A stretch of DNA of 64,000 bases from Octadecabacter temperatus (GTDB taxonomy: Bacteria; Pseudomonadota; Alphaproteobacteria; Rhodobacterales; Rhodobacteraceae). The position numbers were made by a program, and so were the translations under genes. The notes below the pieces were generated by a model. It ran no database searches, was not told where the DNA came from, and was given only the letters and a program-made list of their open reading frames with translations. The stretch spans positions 1,426,001 to 1,490,000 of the forward strand of contig NZ_CP012160.1 of assembly GCF_001187845.1 (NCBI RefSeq), read 5' to 3'. Within the stretch, counting starts at the first letter, position 1. Every line of letters starts with the position of its first letter. Shown here in pieces: positions 45,982 through 56,097 of this stretch.

Positions 45982-46974
45982 ATGACGCAACCACCCTTCC
46001 CCAACACCCGCCTGCGCCGCCTGCGTGCGACCCCAGCTTTGCGCGCGATGGTGCGCGAAAGTACGCTATCGCCGAGTGACTTCATTTGGCCAGTGTTTGT
46101 GATGGATGGAACGGACGCAAGCGAACCCGTGGCATCCATGCCCGGTGTAATGCGTCATACGGTTGATCGTATCGGCGCTGCTGCGCGTGAGGCGTACGAG
46201 CTTGGCATCCCCGCGATCTGTGTGTTTCCCTATACGGGAATGGAACAGCGCACCGAGGATTGCGCGCTTGCATGGTCCCCCGACAATGTCGCAAACCGCG
46301 CCATCCGCGCAATCAAGGATGCGGTGCCGGACATGGCCGTGATGACGGACATTGCGCTCGACCCGTATAATATCAACGGCCATGACGGGTTCGTTGAAAA
46401 CGGCCAGATCGTGAATGACCGCACTGTTGAAGCACTGGTTAAGATGGCACTGGCACAGGTAGAGTGCGGTGCAGATATTCTTGGACCTTCCGATATGATG
46501 GACGGGCGCGTTGGCGCGATCCGAACGGCATTGGAATCCGCCAAACATCAGAACGTCACCATCCTCAGCTACACGGCGAAATATGCCTCCGCGTTTTATG
46601 GCCCGTTCCGCGATGCTGTTGGCGCGTCTGCCGCGCTAACAGGTGACAAGAACACCTACCAAATGGACCCCGCCAATTCGGATGAGGCCATGCGCCTTGT
46701 TGCGCGAGACCTGTCTGAAGGCGCAGATATGATTATGGTTAAACCGGGCATGCCTTACCTTGATATCGTGCGCCGCGTGAAAACCGAATTCGGTGTGCCA
46801 ACGTTTGCGTACCAAGTCAGCGGTGAATACGCGATGATCCAAGCGGCTGCACAGAACGGCTGGCTTGATCATGACGCTGTGATGATGGAATCCTTGATGG
46901 GCTTCAAACGGGCTGGCTGTGATGGTGTCCTGACGTATTTCGCTCCGGCTGCGGCCAAGTTGTTAAACGGTTAA
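45982..46974 (+). CDS. hemB: Delta-aminolevulinic acid dehydratase (porphobilinogen synthase)
   Basis: HemB, 330 residues, joins two 5-aminolevulinate molecules to porphobilinogen, feeding heme, siroheme and bacteriochlorophyll. Active-site lysines lie in SYTAKYASAFYGPFRDA and MVKPGMPYLDI. The metal loop reads MTDIALDPYNINGHDG, without the cysteines of zinc enzymes, so it should be the Mg/other-metal type. Start at 45982 with AAAGG about eight bases before. Confidence 0.97.
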   Translation: MTQPPFPNTRLRRLRATPALRAMVRESTLSPSDFIWPVFVMDGTDASEPVASMPGVMRHTVDRIGAAAREAYELGIPAICVFPYTGMEQRTEDCALAWSPDNVANRAIRAIKDAVPDMAVMTDIALDPYNINGHDGFVENGQIVNDRTVEALVKMALAQVECGADILGPSDMMDGRVGAIRTALESAKHQNVTILSYTAKYASAFYGPFRDAVGASAALTGDKNTYQMDPANSDEAMRLVARDLSEGADMIMVKPGMPYLDIVRRVKTEFGVPTFAYQVSGEYAMIQAAAQNGWLDHDAVMMESLMGFKRAGCDGVLTYFAPAAAKLLNG

Positions 46975-46976
46975 GG

Positions 46977-47624
46977 ATGCTCAACACTGCAATCGACAAC
47001 AATGTTCACTTGTGTCGCACGGTGTTGTCGCAGTTTGGCATCAAAGTGGAATCACACGGCTGCGCCACCGTATTTCATGGCATGCCGCGTCCGTACTTTC
47101 CGAGTGTTATCACCCGTGAGGCGCAATTAGACGACCGCACGATTGCCCACATCGCAACGTTGTCCATTGGCGCTGGAGTCAAAGACAGCTTTGCAACGCT
47201 CGATCTTTCGCAGATGGGGTTTACCGCTGTGGTCAATGCCCATTGGATTGCACGTATACCAACGCAAGTGACGGGGCGACCGCTCTATCGTGTTGCGGAT
47301 GAGCTCAGCTTGCGGGGCTGGCTCAACGCATGGGATGCAGGAAATTCAAGTGCGCAAGGCAATTTCACATTGGACATTCTGGCGCGAACTGACATTCAAA
47401 TGCGTGCCACACCCGATTTCCATGCAGGCGTTATTACGAACAGGCATCGCGATGGAGTTACAGGCATTTCCAACTTGTTCGGGTCATTAAGTCGCGTCCT
47501 CGATGGGCTCAGCGATCTCCCCGTTGGCGACAGTTTGGTCGGTTATGAGGCGGACCCCGCCCCCTTTGTCGCGATGGGGTTTACATCACTCGGCCCACTA
47601 ACCGTTTGGGTCAAAACGGGCTAA
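46977..47624 (+). CDS. Hypothetical protein, 215 residues (possible degenerate GNAT fold)
   Basis: Begins two bases after the hemB stop, so it is probably co-transcribed. The layout (CATVFHGMPRPYFPSVIT near residue 28, FTAVVNAHWIARIP in the middle, YEADPAPFVAMGFTSLGPL at the end) resembles GNAT-like proteins of alphaproteobacteria, but the acetyl-CoA-binding pattern is not seen. Function unknown. Confidence 0.75.
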   Translation: MLNTAIDNNVHLCRTVLSQFGIKVESHGCATVFHGMPRPYFPSVITREAQLDDRTIAHIATLSIGAGVKDSFATLDLSQMGFTAVVNAHWIARIPTQVTGRPLYRVADELSLRGWLNAWDAGNSSAQGNFTLDILARTDIQMRATPDFHAGVITNRHRDGVTGISNLFGSLSRVLDGLSDLPVGDSLVGYEADPAPFVAMGFTSLGPLTVWVKTG

Positions 47625-47725
47625 TTCTCGCCGCCCTAAATCTAGCTGCTGACAGAGCGCGAAATACCGCCTATAGTTTGCGTCATAACGGGGACAAACC
47701 CCGATCTAATAGGCACGAGGCAGTT

Positions 47726-48283
47726 ATGACCCTAATCACAAGACGCAACTTTGCGCTTTCCGCGCTTGCAACCTCAACGTTGTCCGCATGTGGCAATGGT
47801 ATTGGCGGCAACGGCAGCGCCGTCATCGACAGCCGTGTCGATAGCACGCTGGCATTTATGTATAACGATTACCCAGGCACCCGCGATCTGGCCAACAAAG
47901 CAAGCGGTATGCTTGTTATGCCGGTTGTTACAGAAGCCGGACTTGGGCTTGGTGGCTCATTCGGACGCGGCGCATTGCGCATCGGCAACTCCACTGTGGA
48001 TTACTACTCTGCAACGTCTGCGAGCGCGGGCCTGCAAATTGGTGGGCAGCAATTCTCGACAGTGCTGTTTTTCATGACGCAAGATGCACTTACCGATTTC
48101 CGCCGTGCAAATGGTTGGGCGGCAGGTGCAGACATTGAATACGCGCTGCAGGACACCGGCGAATCCATTCGTGCGGAAACCACAACGTCGCTTGCCCCCG
48201 TTATCGCGGTTGTTTTCGCACAGGCGGGCTTTCGGGCAGGTGCGACGCTGGAAGGCACCAAATACACGCGCATCATTCCATAA
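47726..48283 (+). CDS. SYLF/YSC84-like lipid-binding lipoprotein
   Basis: A 185-residue protein of the SYLF (DUF500/Ysc84 actin-binding-like) family: KASGMLVMPVVTEAGLGLGG, GGSFGRGALRI and the C-terminal VIAVVFAQAGFRAGATLEG. The N terminus has a signal sequence with lipobox LSAC (Cys near residue 22), so it should be lipid-anchored in the periplasm. Start at 47726 after GAGG. Confidence 0.88.
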   Translation: MTLITRRNFALSALATSTLSACGNGIGGNGSAVIDSRVDSTLAFMYNDYPGTRDLANKASGMLVMPVVTEAGLGLGGSFGRGALRIGNSTVDYYSATSASAGLQIGGQQFSTVLFFMTQDALTDFRRANGWAAGADIEYALQDTGESIRAETTTSLAPVIAVVFAQAGFRAGATLEGTKYTRIIP

Positions 48284-48284
48284 A

Positions 48285-50690
48285 TTAGTTTCTGAGCCGC
48301 TCACCCTTCGGGTCAAACGGCGGCTCAGCCAGCACCACGCCGCGGTGCGGTTGTCCTAGGATCATGACATCCACCGCCGCTCCTGCGGGGGTATCTTTAA
48401 GGTATCCAAGCGCCAAACTCATATCAACTGAATAGCCGTACGTGCCGGATGTGACGCGACCAACAGGTGTTCCATCAGTCAGGAAAATTGGCTCACCACC
48501 TGTGGCATCTGCGGTGGTTACGTTTTGCACATGGATCAGCGATAACACCTCACGTGATGGATTATCTTTGACTTCCAAGTAGCTGTCTTTATGTAAGAAT
48601 CCCTTATCCGTCTTAATGAGCCTATCCAGCCCAACTTCTTGCGGCCAATACTCGGGTGAGTACTCACGACCCCATGAGCCATAGCCCTTTTCAACCCGCA
48701 GCGACATCAATGCGCGGCTGCCGACCGGCCCGCCTTTCTCATGATTAGCTGCAGTTAACAGCGCACTATAAACAGCGGCTTGGTCCTCTGCTTTGCAGTG
48801 AATTTCCCAGCCGAGATCACCGGTGAACGACACCCGCAACGCAAGACAGGTCGCACCCGCGATCTCCAACCACTTGGAACGCATGAACGGGAAGTCCGCC
48901 GTGTCCAATGAAGCATTCGTTAGCGTTTGTAGTGCCTTACGTGACGCAGGTCCTGCGATATTGAAACCGCACCAAGCATCCGTCTTGCTTTCAAACGTTA
49001 CATCCTCAGGCATCGGAACCATTTTCCAGAACCGCTGGTGATAGCGTTCCGCCATTCCCGACCCGATGACCCAGAACTCATCCTCGCCCATGCGCGTAAC
49101 GGTGAAGTCCCCCGCGATGCCACCATTCACACCGATCAATGGCGTCAAGCACGAACGACCCACGGCTTTGGGCATGTTGTTGGCAAACACAGCGTTCAGC
49201 CAATCTTCGGCCTCAGCCCCCGCAACGCGGTACTTGGCGAAATTAGAAATATCAATCACGCCAACAGCTTGGCGCAACATCTTGGCCTCTCGCCCGACAC
49301 TCTCAAACCATGGTTGGCGCACAAATCCAGCGCTTTCCGGCGTGTCCGCATCGAAATACAGCGGATGTTCCCAGCCGTAGTTCAACCCGAACACGGCCCC
49401 CATTTCTTTTTGCTGCTCGTAAACGGATCGCACGCGCACAGGTCGCCCAGCATCGCGTTCCTCATTTGGGAAATGGATTGCGAACCGTTTCGCATACTGG
49501 TCCCCGACCCGCGCTTTGGTGAATTTCGCATCCGCCCATTTGCCAAACCGCGCCACGTCCCACGCGAACATATCATAGGTGCTTTCGCCCTTGGTGATCC
49601 ATTCAGCAGCCATGAGGCCCATGCCGCCCGACTGTGAAAAGCCCGGGATAATCCCGTTACAACAGAAATAGTTCGACAGGTCTGGATGCGGGCCAAACAG
49701 CACGTTGGAATCTGGCGACCAGATCATCGGACCATTGATCACCCGCTTGATCCCTGCCTCACCAACGGCAGGCACACGATCAATTGCGCGCATCATGTTG
49801 TCCTCAATCCGTTCTAGATCATCCGCAAACAATTCATGCCCGAACCCTTGCGGTGTTCCGTCTTCAGCCCAGAATCGTACGTCTTTCTCATAGGCCCCAA
49901 CGAGCAGACCTTGCCCTTCTTGGCGCAGATAGTATTCGCCGTCACGATCCGCGACAGATGGCAGTCGGCGATCCATGTCCGCAATTTCTGCGATGGTTTC
50001 GGTTACAAAATACTGATGTTCGGTCGGCAATAGCGGCAGTTCGATCCCTGCCAATTTGCCAACTTCGCGCCCCCAAAGACCCGCGGCGTTAATAACCCAC
50101 TCCGTGCTAATATTGCCTTTTGGCGTTTCAACAACCCAAGTCCCGTCAGGCTGTTGCACAGTCGCGGTGACGGGACAAAAGCGAATGATTTCAGCGCCAC
50201 GTTGACGTGCGCCAACTGCATAGGCGTTGGTCACACCGCTTGGGTCCACATTGCCGCCATCGGGTTCAAACATGATGCAGCGGATGCCGTCGTAGTTGAC
50301 CATCGGATGCAGCGCCTCAGCCTCAGCACGGCTAACTTCATGGAAATTCATCCCGTAGAACTTGGCCTTAGCCGCCTGAAGTCGCAGCTGATGTTCACGT
50401 TCTTCGGTCTGCGCCAAGTACAACGAACCGGGTTGAAACACGCCGCAGGATTGGCCCGTCTCTGCTTCAAGCTCGTTATAGAGGTTCATCGTATAGTGCT
50501 GAATACGCGAGATATTTGTGCTGTCATGCAGCCCATGAATGTTTGCAGCCGCATGCCATGTGGACCCTGAAGTAAGCTCATCACGCTCAAGCAGCACCAC
50601 ATCGGTCCAGCCAAGTTTCGCCAGATGATACAAGATCGAGCAGCCGATGACGCCGCCCCCGATAACAACTGCTTGGGCATGTGTTCGCAT
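48285..50690 (-). CDS. FAD-dependent oxidoreductase with GcvT domain (dimethylglycine/sarcosine dehydrogenase type)
   Basis: An 801-residue two-part enzyme. Residues 1-400: DAO fold with VVIGGGVIGCSILYHL and GSTWHAAANIH, where the His is the usual covalent FAD site. From about 430 to 800: GcvT/aminomethyltransferase folate-binding domains (GDFTVTRM, FTGDLGWEIHC, ALMSLRVEKGYGSWGREY). It would demethylate an N-methyl compound and pass the one-carbon unit to tetrahydrofolate. Its stop-start with the secreted protein upstream overlaps by one base (TAATG). A paralogue lies head to head at 51589. Confidence 0.92.
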   Translation of the reverse strand: MRTHAQAVVIGGGVIGCSILYHLAKLGWTDVVLLERDELTSGSTWHAAANIHGLHDSTNISRIQHYTMNLYNELEAETGQSCGVFQPGSLYLAQTEEREHQLRLQAAKAKFYGMNFHEVSRAEAEALHPMVNYDGIRCIMFEPDGGNVDPSGVTNAYAVGARQRGAEIIRFCPVTATVQQPDGTWVVETPKGNISTEWVINAAGLWGREVGKLAGIELPLLPTEHQYFVTETIAEIADMDRRLPSVADRDGEYYLRQEGQGLLVGAYEKDVRFWAEDGTPQGFGHELFADDLERIEDNMMRAIDRVPAVGEAGIKRVINGPMIWSPDSNVLFGPHPDLSNYFCCNGIIPGFSQSGGMGLMAAEWITKGESTYDMFAWDVARFGKWADAKFTKARVGDQYAKRFAIHFPNEERDAGRPVRVRSVYEQQKEMGAVFGLNYGWEHPLYFDADTPESAGFVRQPWFESVGREAKMLRQAVGVIDISNFAKYRVAGAEAEDWLNAVFANNMPKAVGRSCLTPLIGVNGGIAGDFTVTRMGEDEFWVIGSGMAERYHQRFWKMVPMPEDVTFESKTDAWCGFNIAGPASRKALQTLTNASLDTADFPFMRSKWLEIAGATCLALRVSFTGDLGWEIHCKAEDQAAVYSALLTAANHEKGGPVGSRALMSLRVEKGYGSWGREYSPEYWPQEVGLDRLIKTDKGFLHKDSYLEVKDNPSREVLSLIHVQNVTTADATGGEPIFLTDGTPVGRVTSGTYGYSVDMSLALGYLKDTPAGAAVDVMILGQPHRGVVLAEPPFDPKGERLRN

Positions 50691-51460
50691 TAGTAATCCT
50701 CAAATTCTGCAATATCGCTGACCTTGTTAAGGTCAAAATTGGCATGGGCACGCATGCCGAATTGGCAGGCAAAGCCGCTGTTATTGTCGTCTATCGAAAG
50801 TGTGGCATCTTCGAAGGTAAAGGCGAGCTGGCAGGGCTCATCGCCGCCCTCAAGCACCTGATCGTGAATAAAGGTCCTTTCATTGGCGCGCCGCGCGAAC
50901 CCTTCGAAATACGCGAAATGATAAGTCGGCCCGACTATAAATTCGAACCGGACGTAAATGAGGTCAGGCGACACAGCGACGACATTCACGTCCCCGCCAT
51001 TGAACGCAACTTCATAGCGCGGCGCCCACATCGTATTGACCCAGTGACTGCCGACGAAATACTGCCCCGTTACCGAAGAATTGACCTGCGGTTCCGCAAT
51101 CGGATCAAGCAAGGAAACGAGCGCGCCCTGAGGCGGCGTCAATTGCGCCGTGTACTCGTCGGTTTCGTTTACCCAATACCCTTCAAGCTGGTCGTTTACG
51201 ACGTCTAGAAAAAACGTTCCTGTTGCCTCGCCATCTACTTGCTCGCTCAGCTGAATGACGTCTTGTCCGAACGCGTCACCTGTCAAATCCAGCCACGTGT
51301 CGCGCCCTGCATAACGATAGCGCCCCACCAAGCCATCATCGCTGCGCGAAAGCTCGGCCTCAATGTCATACGGCCCGATGCTACCGTCAAAAGTGACGGG
51401 ATCAGCCTGTGCTGCGGCCCACCAAAGGGTGGCGAATGCTGTGAGTAGAACGAGTCTCAT
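50690..51460 (-). CDS. Secreted hypothetical protein, 256 residues
   Basis: Signal peptide (MRLVLLTAFATLWWAAAQA), then a beta-rich N-terminal domain (GPYDIEAELSRSDDGLVGRY) that looks like a lysozyme-inhibitor-like or barrel fold, and a C-terminal part with two Cys (DEPCQLAF, SGFACQFG). Family unknown. Start at 51460 with AGGAGA upstream. It is the first gene of a two-gene unit with the FAD/GcvT oxidoreductase. Confidence 0.78.
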   Translation of the reverse strand: MRLVLLTAFATLWWAAAQADPVTFDGSIGPYDIEAELSRSDDGLVGRYRYAGRDTWLDLTGDAFGQDVIQLSEQVDGEATGTFFLDVVNDQLEGYWVNETDEYTAQLTPPQGALVSLLDPIAEPQVNSSVTGQYFVGSHWVNTMWAPRYEVAFNGGDVNVVAVSPDLIYVRFEFIVGPTYHFAYFEGFARRANERTFIHDQVLEGGDEPCQLAFTFEDATLSIDDNNSGFACQFGMRAHANFDLNKVSDIAEFEDY

Positions 51461-51588
51461 CAATGTCTCCTGCGTTTACTGTGAAACTCCATTCTAGCGA
51501 TCATTTGCCGTAAGGCGACACATCCTGTCGCGAACGGACTTCCAAAGCGTCCCAATCAAAAATACGCTGAGGAAAGAAGGAGCATGTT

Positions 51589-53979
51589 ATGAAAACCACC
51601 ACCCGCGTTGTTGTCATCGGCGGAGGCGTTGTTGGCGCGTCTGTATTGTATCACCTCACGAAGCTGGGGTGGTCCGATGTGATGCTGTTAGAACGATCAG
51701 AGCTCACAAGCGGGTCAACGTGGCATGCAGCAGGTGGGTTCCATACGTTGAACGGCGACACAAACATGGCGGCGCTTCAGGGCTACACCATCAAACTTTA
51801 CAAAGAGTTAGAAGAATTAACCGGCATGTCCTGTGGGCTGCACCACGTTGGGGGTGTGACGCTGGCGGACAATCAAGACCGCTTTGACATGCTCGTCGCT
51901 GAACGTGCCAAGCACCGCTATATGGGCCTCGAGACCGAGATTATCGGCCCCGATGAGATCAAGAAAGTCGCGCCTATCGCAAACACAGATGGCATTATCG
52001 GCGGGCTGTATGATCCGCTTGATGGCCACCTTGACCCAAGCGGCACGACGCACGCATATGCCAAAGCGGCCCGCATGGGCGGCGCGGAGATCGTCACGCA
52101 CTGCATGGTCACAGCAACGACGCAGCGGGCTGACGGCACGTGGGATGTGGTCACGGACAAAGGTACGATCCACACTGAAAACGTGGTGAACGCGGGTGGG
52201 CTTTGGGCGCGTGAAGTCGCGGCGATGGCGGGCATCTACGCACCGCTGCACCCGATGGAACACCAATATATCGTTACCGATGACGTACCTGAAATCGTAG
52301 AGCGTGACAGTGAACACCCCCATGTGATGGACCCTGCTGGCGAAAGCTACTTGCGCCAAGAAGGTCGCGGGCTCTGTATCGGGTTCTATGAACAGCCCTG
52401 CCGCCCTTGGGCCGTAGATGGAACACCATGGAGCTTTGGTGCAGAACTGCTGGCAGATGATCTTGATAAGATCGAGGACAGCATTGAATTTGCTTACAAA
52501 CGGTTCCCTGCGCTTGAACGCGCTGGTGTGAAATCTGTCGTGCATGGTCCGTTTACCTTTGCGCCTGACGGCAACCCGCTCGTCGGACCGATCCCGGGTT
52601 TGCAGGGGTATTGGTCTGCATGCGGTGTCATGGCTGGGTTTTCACAGGGTGGCGGCGTGGGCCTGATGCTGGCGCAATGGATGGTTGAAGGCGAATGCGA
52701 GCGTGACGTTACCGCAATGGACGTCGCGCGCTTCGGGGACTGGATCACACCCGGTTACACGCGCCCCAAAGTCATTGAAAACTATCAAAAACGGTTCTCA
52801 ATCGCGTATCCAAACGAAGAACTTCCCGCGGCACGCCCGCATCGTATGACGCCGATGTATGACATCTTTTCACAGCATGGCGCGATTTGGGGGCATCAGT
52901 ATGGGTTAGAGGTTCCAAATTACTTTGCCCAAGGCGATGAACCGACGTTTGAAGACCCGTCGTTTCGCCGTTCAAACGCGTTTGATGCCGTCGCACGTGA
53001 GGTCAAATCCCTGCGCGAAAACGTCGGGATTACCGAAGTGCATAACTTTGGAAAATATTGCGTTGAGGGTGCAAATGCGCGGGCGTGGCTGGATCGCATT
53101 ATGGCAGGGCGTATCCCAAAAATTGGACGCATTTCTTTGACGCCTATGTTGTCCCCAAAGGGCAAGCTTTTGGGCGATTTCACGGTGTCATGTTTGGATG
53201 AAAACACCTTCGTTCTGACAGCTTCATATGGCGCGCAAGCGCAGCACATGCGCTGGTTCCTTCAACATCAAAAAGATGGCGTAAACGTCAGAAATATAAG
53301 CGATAAAATGAATGGATTTTCGATTGCAGGGCCAAAGTCACGTGAACTTCTTAAACTGTGTACCCGCGATGATGCAGACATGAAGTTTTTAGACGTGCGC
53401 CAGATGACGATTGGGCAGGTCGCGTGCACCGTCAATCGTGTGTCCTACACAGGTGATCTGGGGTACGAAATTTACTGCGATCCAATGGACCAACGCGCGC
53501 TGTGGACAACATTGTGGAGCGCTGGCCAGCCGATGGGCCTGTCGTTGTTCGGAATGCGGGCGATCATGTCGTTGCGGTTGGACCGCTTCTTTGGCTCGTG
53601 GATGCGGGAATTTTCACCCGACTATACTGCCGCTGAAACAGGCATGGATCGCTTCATCAAATGGGACAAAGATTTCATCGGGAAAGACGCCGCCGAGGCC
53701 GAAACCCCTGCCCGTCAGCTTGTGACATTTGAAGTGGATGCCGCGGATGCGGACGTCACAGCCTATGAACCCATCTTCATTGATGGTGAGGTTTTGGGCT
53801 TTTGCACATCAGGCGGATATAGCCACCACACAGGCAAATCCATCGCGTTTGGGCTGATCCCGAAGGAAGACGCCAAAGAAGGCCTGAACGTTGAAATCGA
53901 AATCCTCGGTGACCTTCGCCCTGCGACATTGATCACGAAGCCGATCTTTGATGCCGATGGATCGAGACTGCGCGGATGA
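51589..53979 (+). CDS. FAD-dependent oxidoreductase with GcvT domain, paralogue
   Basis: A 796-residue protein with the same architecture as the gene at 48285: VVVIGGGVVGASVLYHL, GSTWHAAGGFHTL with the FAD-linking His, and C-terminal GcvT-type domains (GDFTVSCL, YTGDLGYEIYC, IMSLRLDRFFGSWMREF). GAAGGAG precedes the start. The two paralogues are transcribed apart, so they probably serve related but different N-methyl substrates. It overlaps the nucleotidyltransferase gene by four bases. Confidence 0.92.
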   Translation: MKTTTRVVVIGGGVVGASVLYHLTKLGWSDVMLLERSELTSGSTWHAAGGFHTLNGDTNMAALQGYTIKLYKELEELTGMSCGLHHVGGVTLADNQDRFDMLVAERAKHRYMGLETEIIGPDEIKKVAPIANTDGIIGGLYDPLDGHLDPSGTTHAYAKAARMGGAEIVTHCMVTATTQRADGTWDVVTDKGTIHTENVVNAGGLWAREVAAMAGIYAPLHPMEHQYIVTDDVPEIVERDSEHPHVMDPAGESYLRQEGRGLCIGFYEQPCRPWAVDGTPWSFGAELLADDLDKIEDSIEFAYKRFPALERAGVKSVVHGPFTFAPDGNPLVGPIPGLQGYWSACGVMAGFSQGGGVGLMLAQWMVEGECERDVTAMDVARFGDWITPGYTRPKVIENYQKRFSIAYPNEELPAARPHRMTPMYDIFSQHGAIWGHQYGLEVPNYFAQGDEPTFEDPSFRRSNAFDAVAREVKSLRENVGITEVHNFGKYCVEGANARAWLDRIMAGRIPKIGRISLTPMLSPKGKLLGDFTVSCLDENTFVLTASYGAQAQHMRWFLQHQKDGVNVRNISDKMNGFSIAGPKSRELLKLCTRDDADMKFLDVRQMTIGQVACTVNRVSYTGDLGYEIYCDPMDQRALWTTLWSAGQPMGLSLFGMRAIMSLRLDRFFGSWMREFSPDYTAAETGMDRFIKWDKDFIGKDAAEAETPARQLVTFEVDAADADVTAYEPIFIDGEVLGFCTSGGYSHHTGKSIAFGLIPKEDAKEGLNVEIEILGDLRPATLITKPIFDADGSRLRG

Positions 53980-54545
53980 TACCAATCCTTCTTATTGCGG
54001 CTGGAAAGTCATCGCGCATGGGGGATCGCGACAAGTTACGAGAACTTGTTGATGGTGTGCCCTTACTTCGTTTACTAACCGATCGCGCACTCCAATCTGG
54101 GCCGACCTACGTTACACTGCCAAGTGTAGATCATCCGCGGCGGGCGATTTTACCAAAGGAAGCAACGGTCGTCGTGGTTTCGGGCCAGATGAGCGACAGT
54201 ATTAAAGCAGGGATCGCCGCCCTGCCCGCAGATGCCAAAGGAGTGTTGATTATCCCTGCCGATATGCCCGACATAACTGCAGACGATATCCGCAAGATTC
54301 TTGAAGCTGCGCAGACATCTGATGAGCCGATTATACGCGCTTGCACGCAAGACGGCCTTGCGGGGCACCCGATTTACTTTGCGGCCCGAACCTTTGCGCG
54401 CTTTGAAACCATATCCGGTGATCGTGGCGCGGCGCAGCTAACGGCCGAACTTAAGGAGCAGACGTTGTTTGTTCCGTTACAAGGTGATCGCGCACGTCTT
54501 GATTTGGATACTCCGGAAGACTGGGCCAAGTTCCACGCGCGATAA
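53976..54545 (+). CDS. MobA-like NTP transferase (MocA type)
   Basis: A 189-residue nucleotidyltransferase; LIAAGKSSRMGDRDKL is the NTP-binding signature and IIPADMPDIT holds the metal-binding Asp. The MocA group makes molybdopterin cytosine dinucleotide for xanthine-dehydrogenase-type enzymes, so it could serve the cox enzyme 20 kb away. Overlaps the FAD/GcvT gene by ATGA. Confidence 0.85.
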   Translation: MIPILLIAAGKSSRMGDRDKLRELVDGVPLLRLLTDRALQSGPTYVTLPSVDHPRRAILPKEATVVVVSGQMSDSIKAGIAALPADAKGVLIIPADMPDITADDIRKILEAAQTSDEPIIRACTQDGLAGHPIYFAARTFARFETISGDRGAAQLTAELKEQTLFVPLQGDRARLDLDTPEDWAKFHAR

Positions 54546-54571
54546 TGTTTAGGTTTAAGAACCAAAAATGA

Positions 54572-54593
54572 CCGAATGCACCCCTGCATCCGG
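54572..54593 (-). terminator. Terminator of the smaller Hint-domain gene
   Basis: CCGAATGCA pairs with TGCATCCGG (one wobble) over four C/G bases, followed on the minus strand by TCATTTTTGG. It lies about 50 bases after the stop. Confidence 0.65.
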
Positions 54594-54644
54594 CCCTTTC
54601 TGTAGCAACGAACCCCGAAGGCTTCGCCACAGCTGCATATTCGT

Positions 54645-55811
54645 TTACGCCGACAAAAGCTTGGCTTCGTGTTTCTTCAGAACGCGGCGTGCGGACTGAT
54701 ATCCTTCCAACCCTTGCTTTTCCCGAAGCTCAGGGAAGAGCTGAAAGATCTCATCGCGCTGCGCTTGGCCGATCCCCTTGAGGGAGTAGTCGCCAGGCTG
54801 GAAGCTTTCAGTCCATGCGCCGTTTGACAGAACCACTTCGTGATGGTCGAACAGGATGTGAATGTAGCCGATAGATGGGACTTGCGATTGCTCCACACCC
54901 TCGATTCCTATCAAGTGTTTGGCGGCAGATAAGACTTCGGATTCCTCAAAATATAAGGACGCGCTTTCGCCTGTCAAAAGCAGGCGGTGATTGGGCGACA
55001 GCACCAAGTCAGATTCCGGTAAACCATGGCCCAGCGATCCGGCTTTCACCCTTACAGGCTGCAATTCCGGCATCATCATCAGATCAACGTGGCCTAAATC
55101 TTTGCGACCCGTCCAACGCAGTTCCTGGATACCATTGTCGCGCGTGAATACCGTGTCACCAGCGCGCAGGTTTTCGACAGGGATATCGCCGCGCGGCGTT
55201 GCGATCAACGTTCCAGGTGTGAAGCAGATGATGCTTTCGATATTGGTATACGTAAGACGACCAAGCTCCTGCCCGTTCGGGGCAGTTTTGATCAGGATGC
55301 GGCCGTCTTCACTGTCCGCACTGCCCTGCTCATAGATGATTTGCAGGTCGGGAAATTCTTCGTACAGGGCTGAAAAGTTGATGACATCGTTATCGTTGCC
55401 ATCGGCGTCTTCGCCGCCATCGATTGTAAGTCCGTTGAAGTTCGAAAGCGTCAGGATATTGAAAACATCGTCGCCTGTGCCGCCATAGGCGATGTCGCCG
55501 TTGCCGCTCATGGAGATTGTGTCGTCACCTGCCCCACCGTACACCGTATCTTGACCAAGGTTCTGGTTGCCCTCGTCGTCAAGGATGGTGTCGTTTCCGT
55601 CGCCACCGTACAAGATGTCTTGCCCCGACCCACCTTCGATAGAATCGTCACCGTCACCACCCTCGATGGTGTCGTTACCGTCCCCTCCGTAAAGCGTGTC
55701 GTTGCCACCTTCACCAGAAAGGCTGTCCTGACCGTTCAGACCGGAGATGGTGTCGTCGTCGGCGGTGCCTGGCAACGTGTCGCCATTTTGGGTGCCGGTA
55801 ATCTCGGCCAT
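54645..55811 (-). CDS. RTX-repeat protein with C-terminal Hint_2 domain (small)
   Basis: A 388-residue protein. Residues 10-120 are RTX-like calcium-binding nonapeptides (GGxGxDxxx, e.g. [16 protein letters not shown]). After a linker, a Hint_2 domain starts at Cys196 ([13 protein letters not shown]) with block-B His in SPNHRLLL, and ends near [14 protein letters not shown] shared 45-residue tail follows ([25 protein letters not shown]). Hint domains of this type can cleave before the Cys. Secretion through a type I system is expected, but none is encoded here. AAGGA precedes the start. Confidence 0.93.
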   Translation of the reverse strand: MAEITGTQNGDTLPGTADDDTISGLNGQDSLSGEGGNDTLYGGDGNDTIEGGDGDDSIEGGSGQDILYGGDGNDTILDDEGNQNLGQDTVYGGAGDDTISMSGNGDIAYGGTGDDVFNILTLSNFNGLTIDGGEDADGNDNDVINFSALYEEFPDLQIIYEQGSADSEDGRILIKTAPNGQELGRLTYTNIESIICFTPGTLIATPRGDIPVENLRAGDTVFTRDNGIQELRWTGRKDLGHVDLMMMPELQPVRVKAGSLGHGLPESDLVLSPNHRLLLTGESASLYFEESEVLSAAKHLIGIEGVEQSQVPSIGYIHILFDHHEVVLSNGAWTESFQPGDYSLKGIGQAQRDEIFQLFPELREKQGLEGYQSARRVLKKHEAKLLSA

Positions 55812-56012
55812 GTTCGTTTTCCTTGTGGCAATTCAAGAAACTTAGTCTACGCCAGCAGCGGCGCATGAATTCATATAATGAGATTTCGGCGAAACTCCCG
55901 GGGATATTCTCCGAATGGCTATCATTTTAGAGTTTCGGCGGGACAACGCTCATGTTCATGGGCGATTGTTTCCAGCCGGTAAACAACAGCGCCCATAATT
56001 TAATCGATCAAC

Positions 56013-56050
56013 AAAAAAAGCCGACCCGCAAACGCGCGGATCGGCCTTTT
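56013..56050 (-). terminator. Rho-independent terminator of the giant RTX/Hint gene
   Basis: Minus-strand RNA GCCGAUCCGC pairs with GCGGGUCGGC (56020-56045), with one U-G wobble that only pairs on this strand, followed by seven U. About 50 bases after the stop. Confidence 0.8.
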
Positions 56051-56052
56051 CT

Positions 56053-56085
56053 CACCCTCCGCGCGAATCATTCGCGCAGAGGGTG
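56053..56085 (-). repeat. Second hairpin just after the giant gene stop
   Basis: CACCCTC and GCGCGAA on one arm match TTCGCGC and GAGGGTG on the other, with single-base bulges and a 3-base loop. It lacks a T-run and stands in series with the terminator, 12 bases after the stop, perhaps as mRNA 3'-end protection. Confidence 0.6.
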
Positions 56086-56097
56086 CTGCATATTCGT

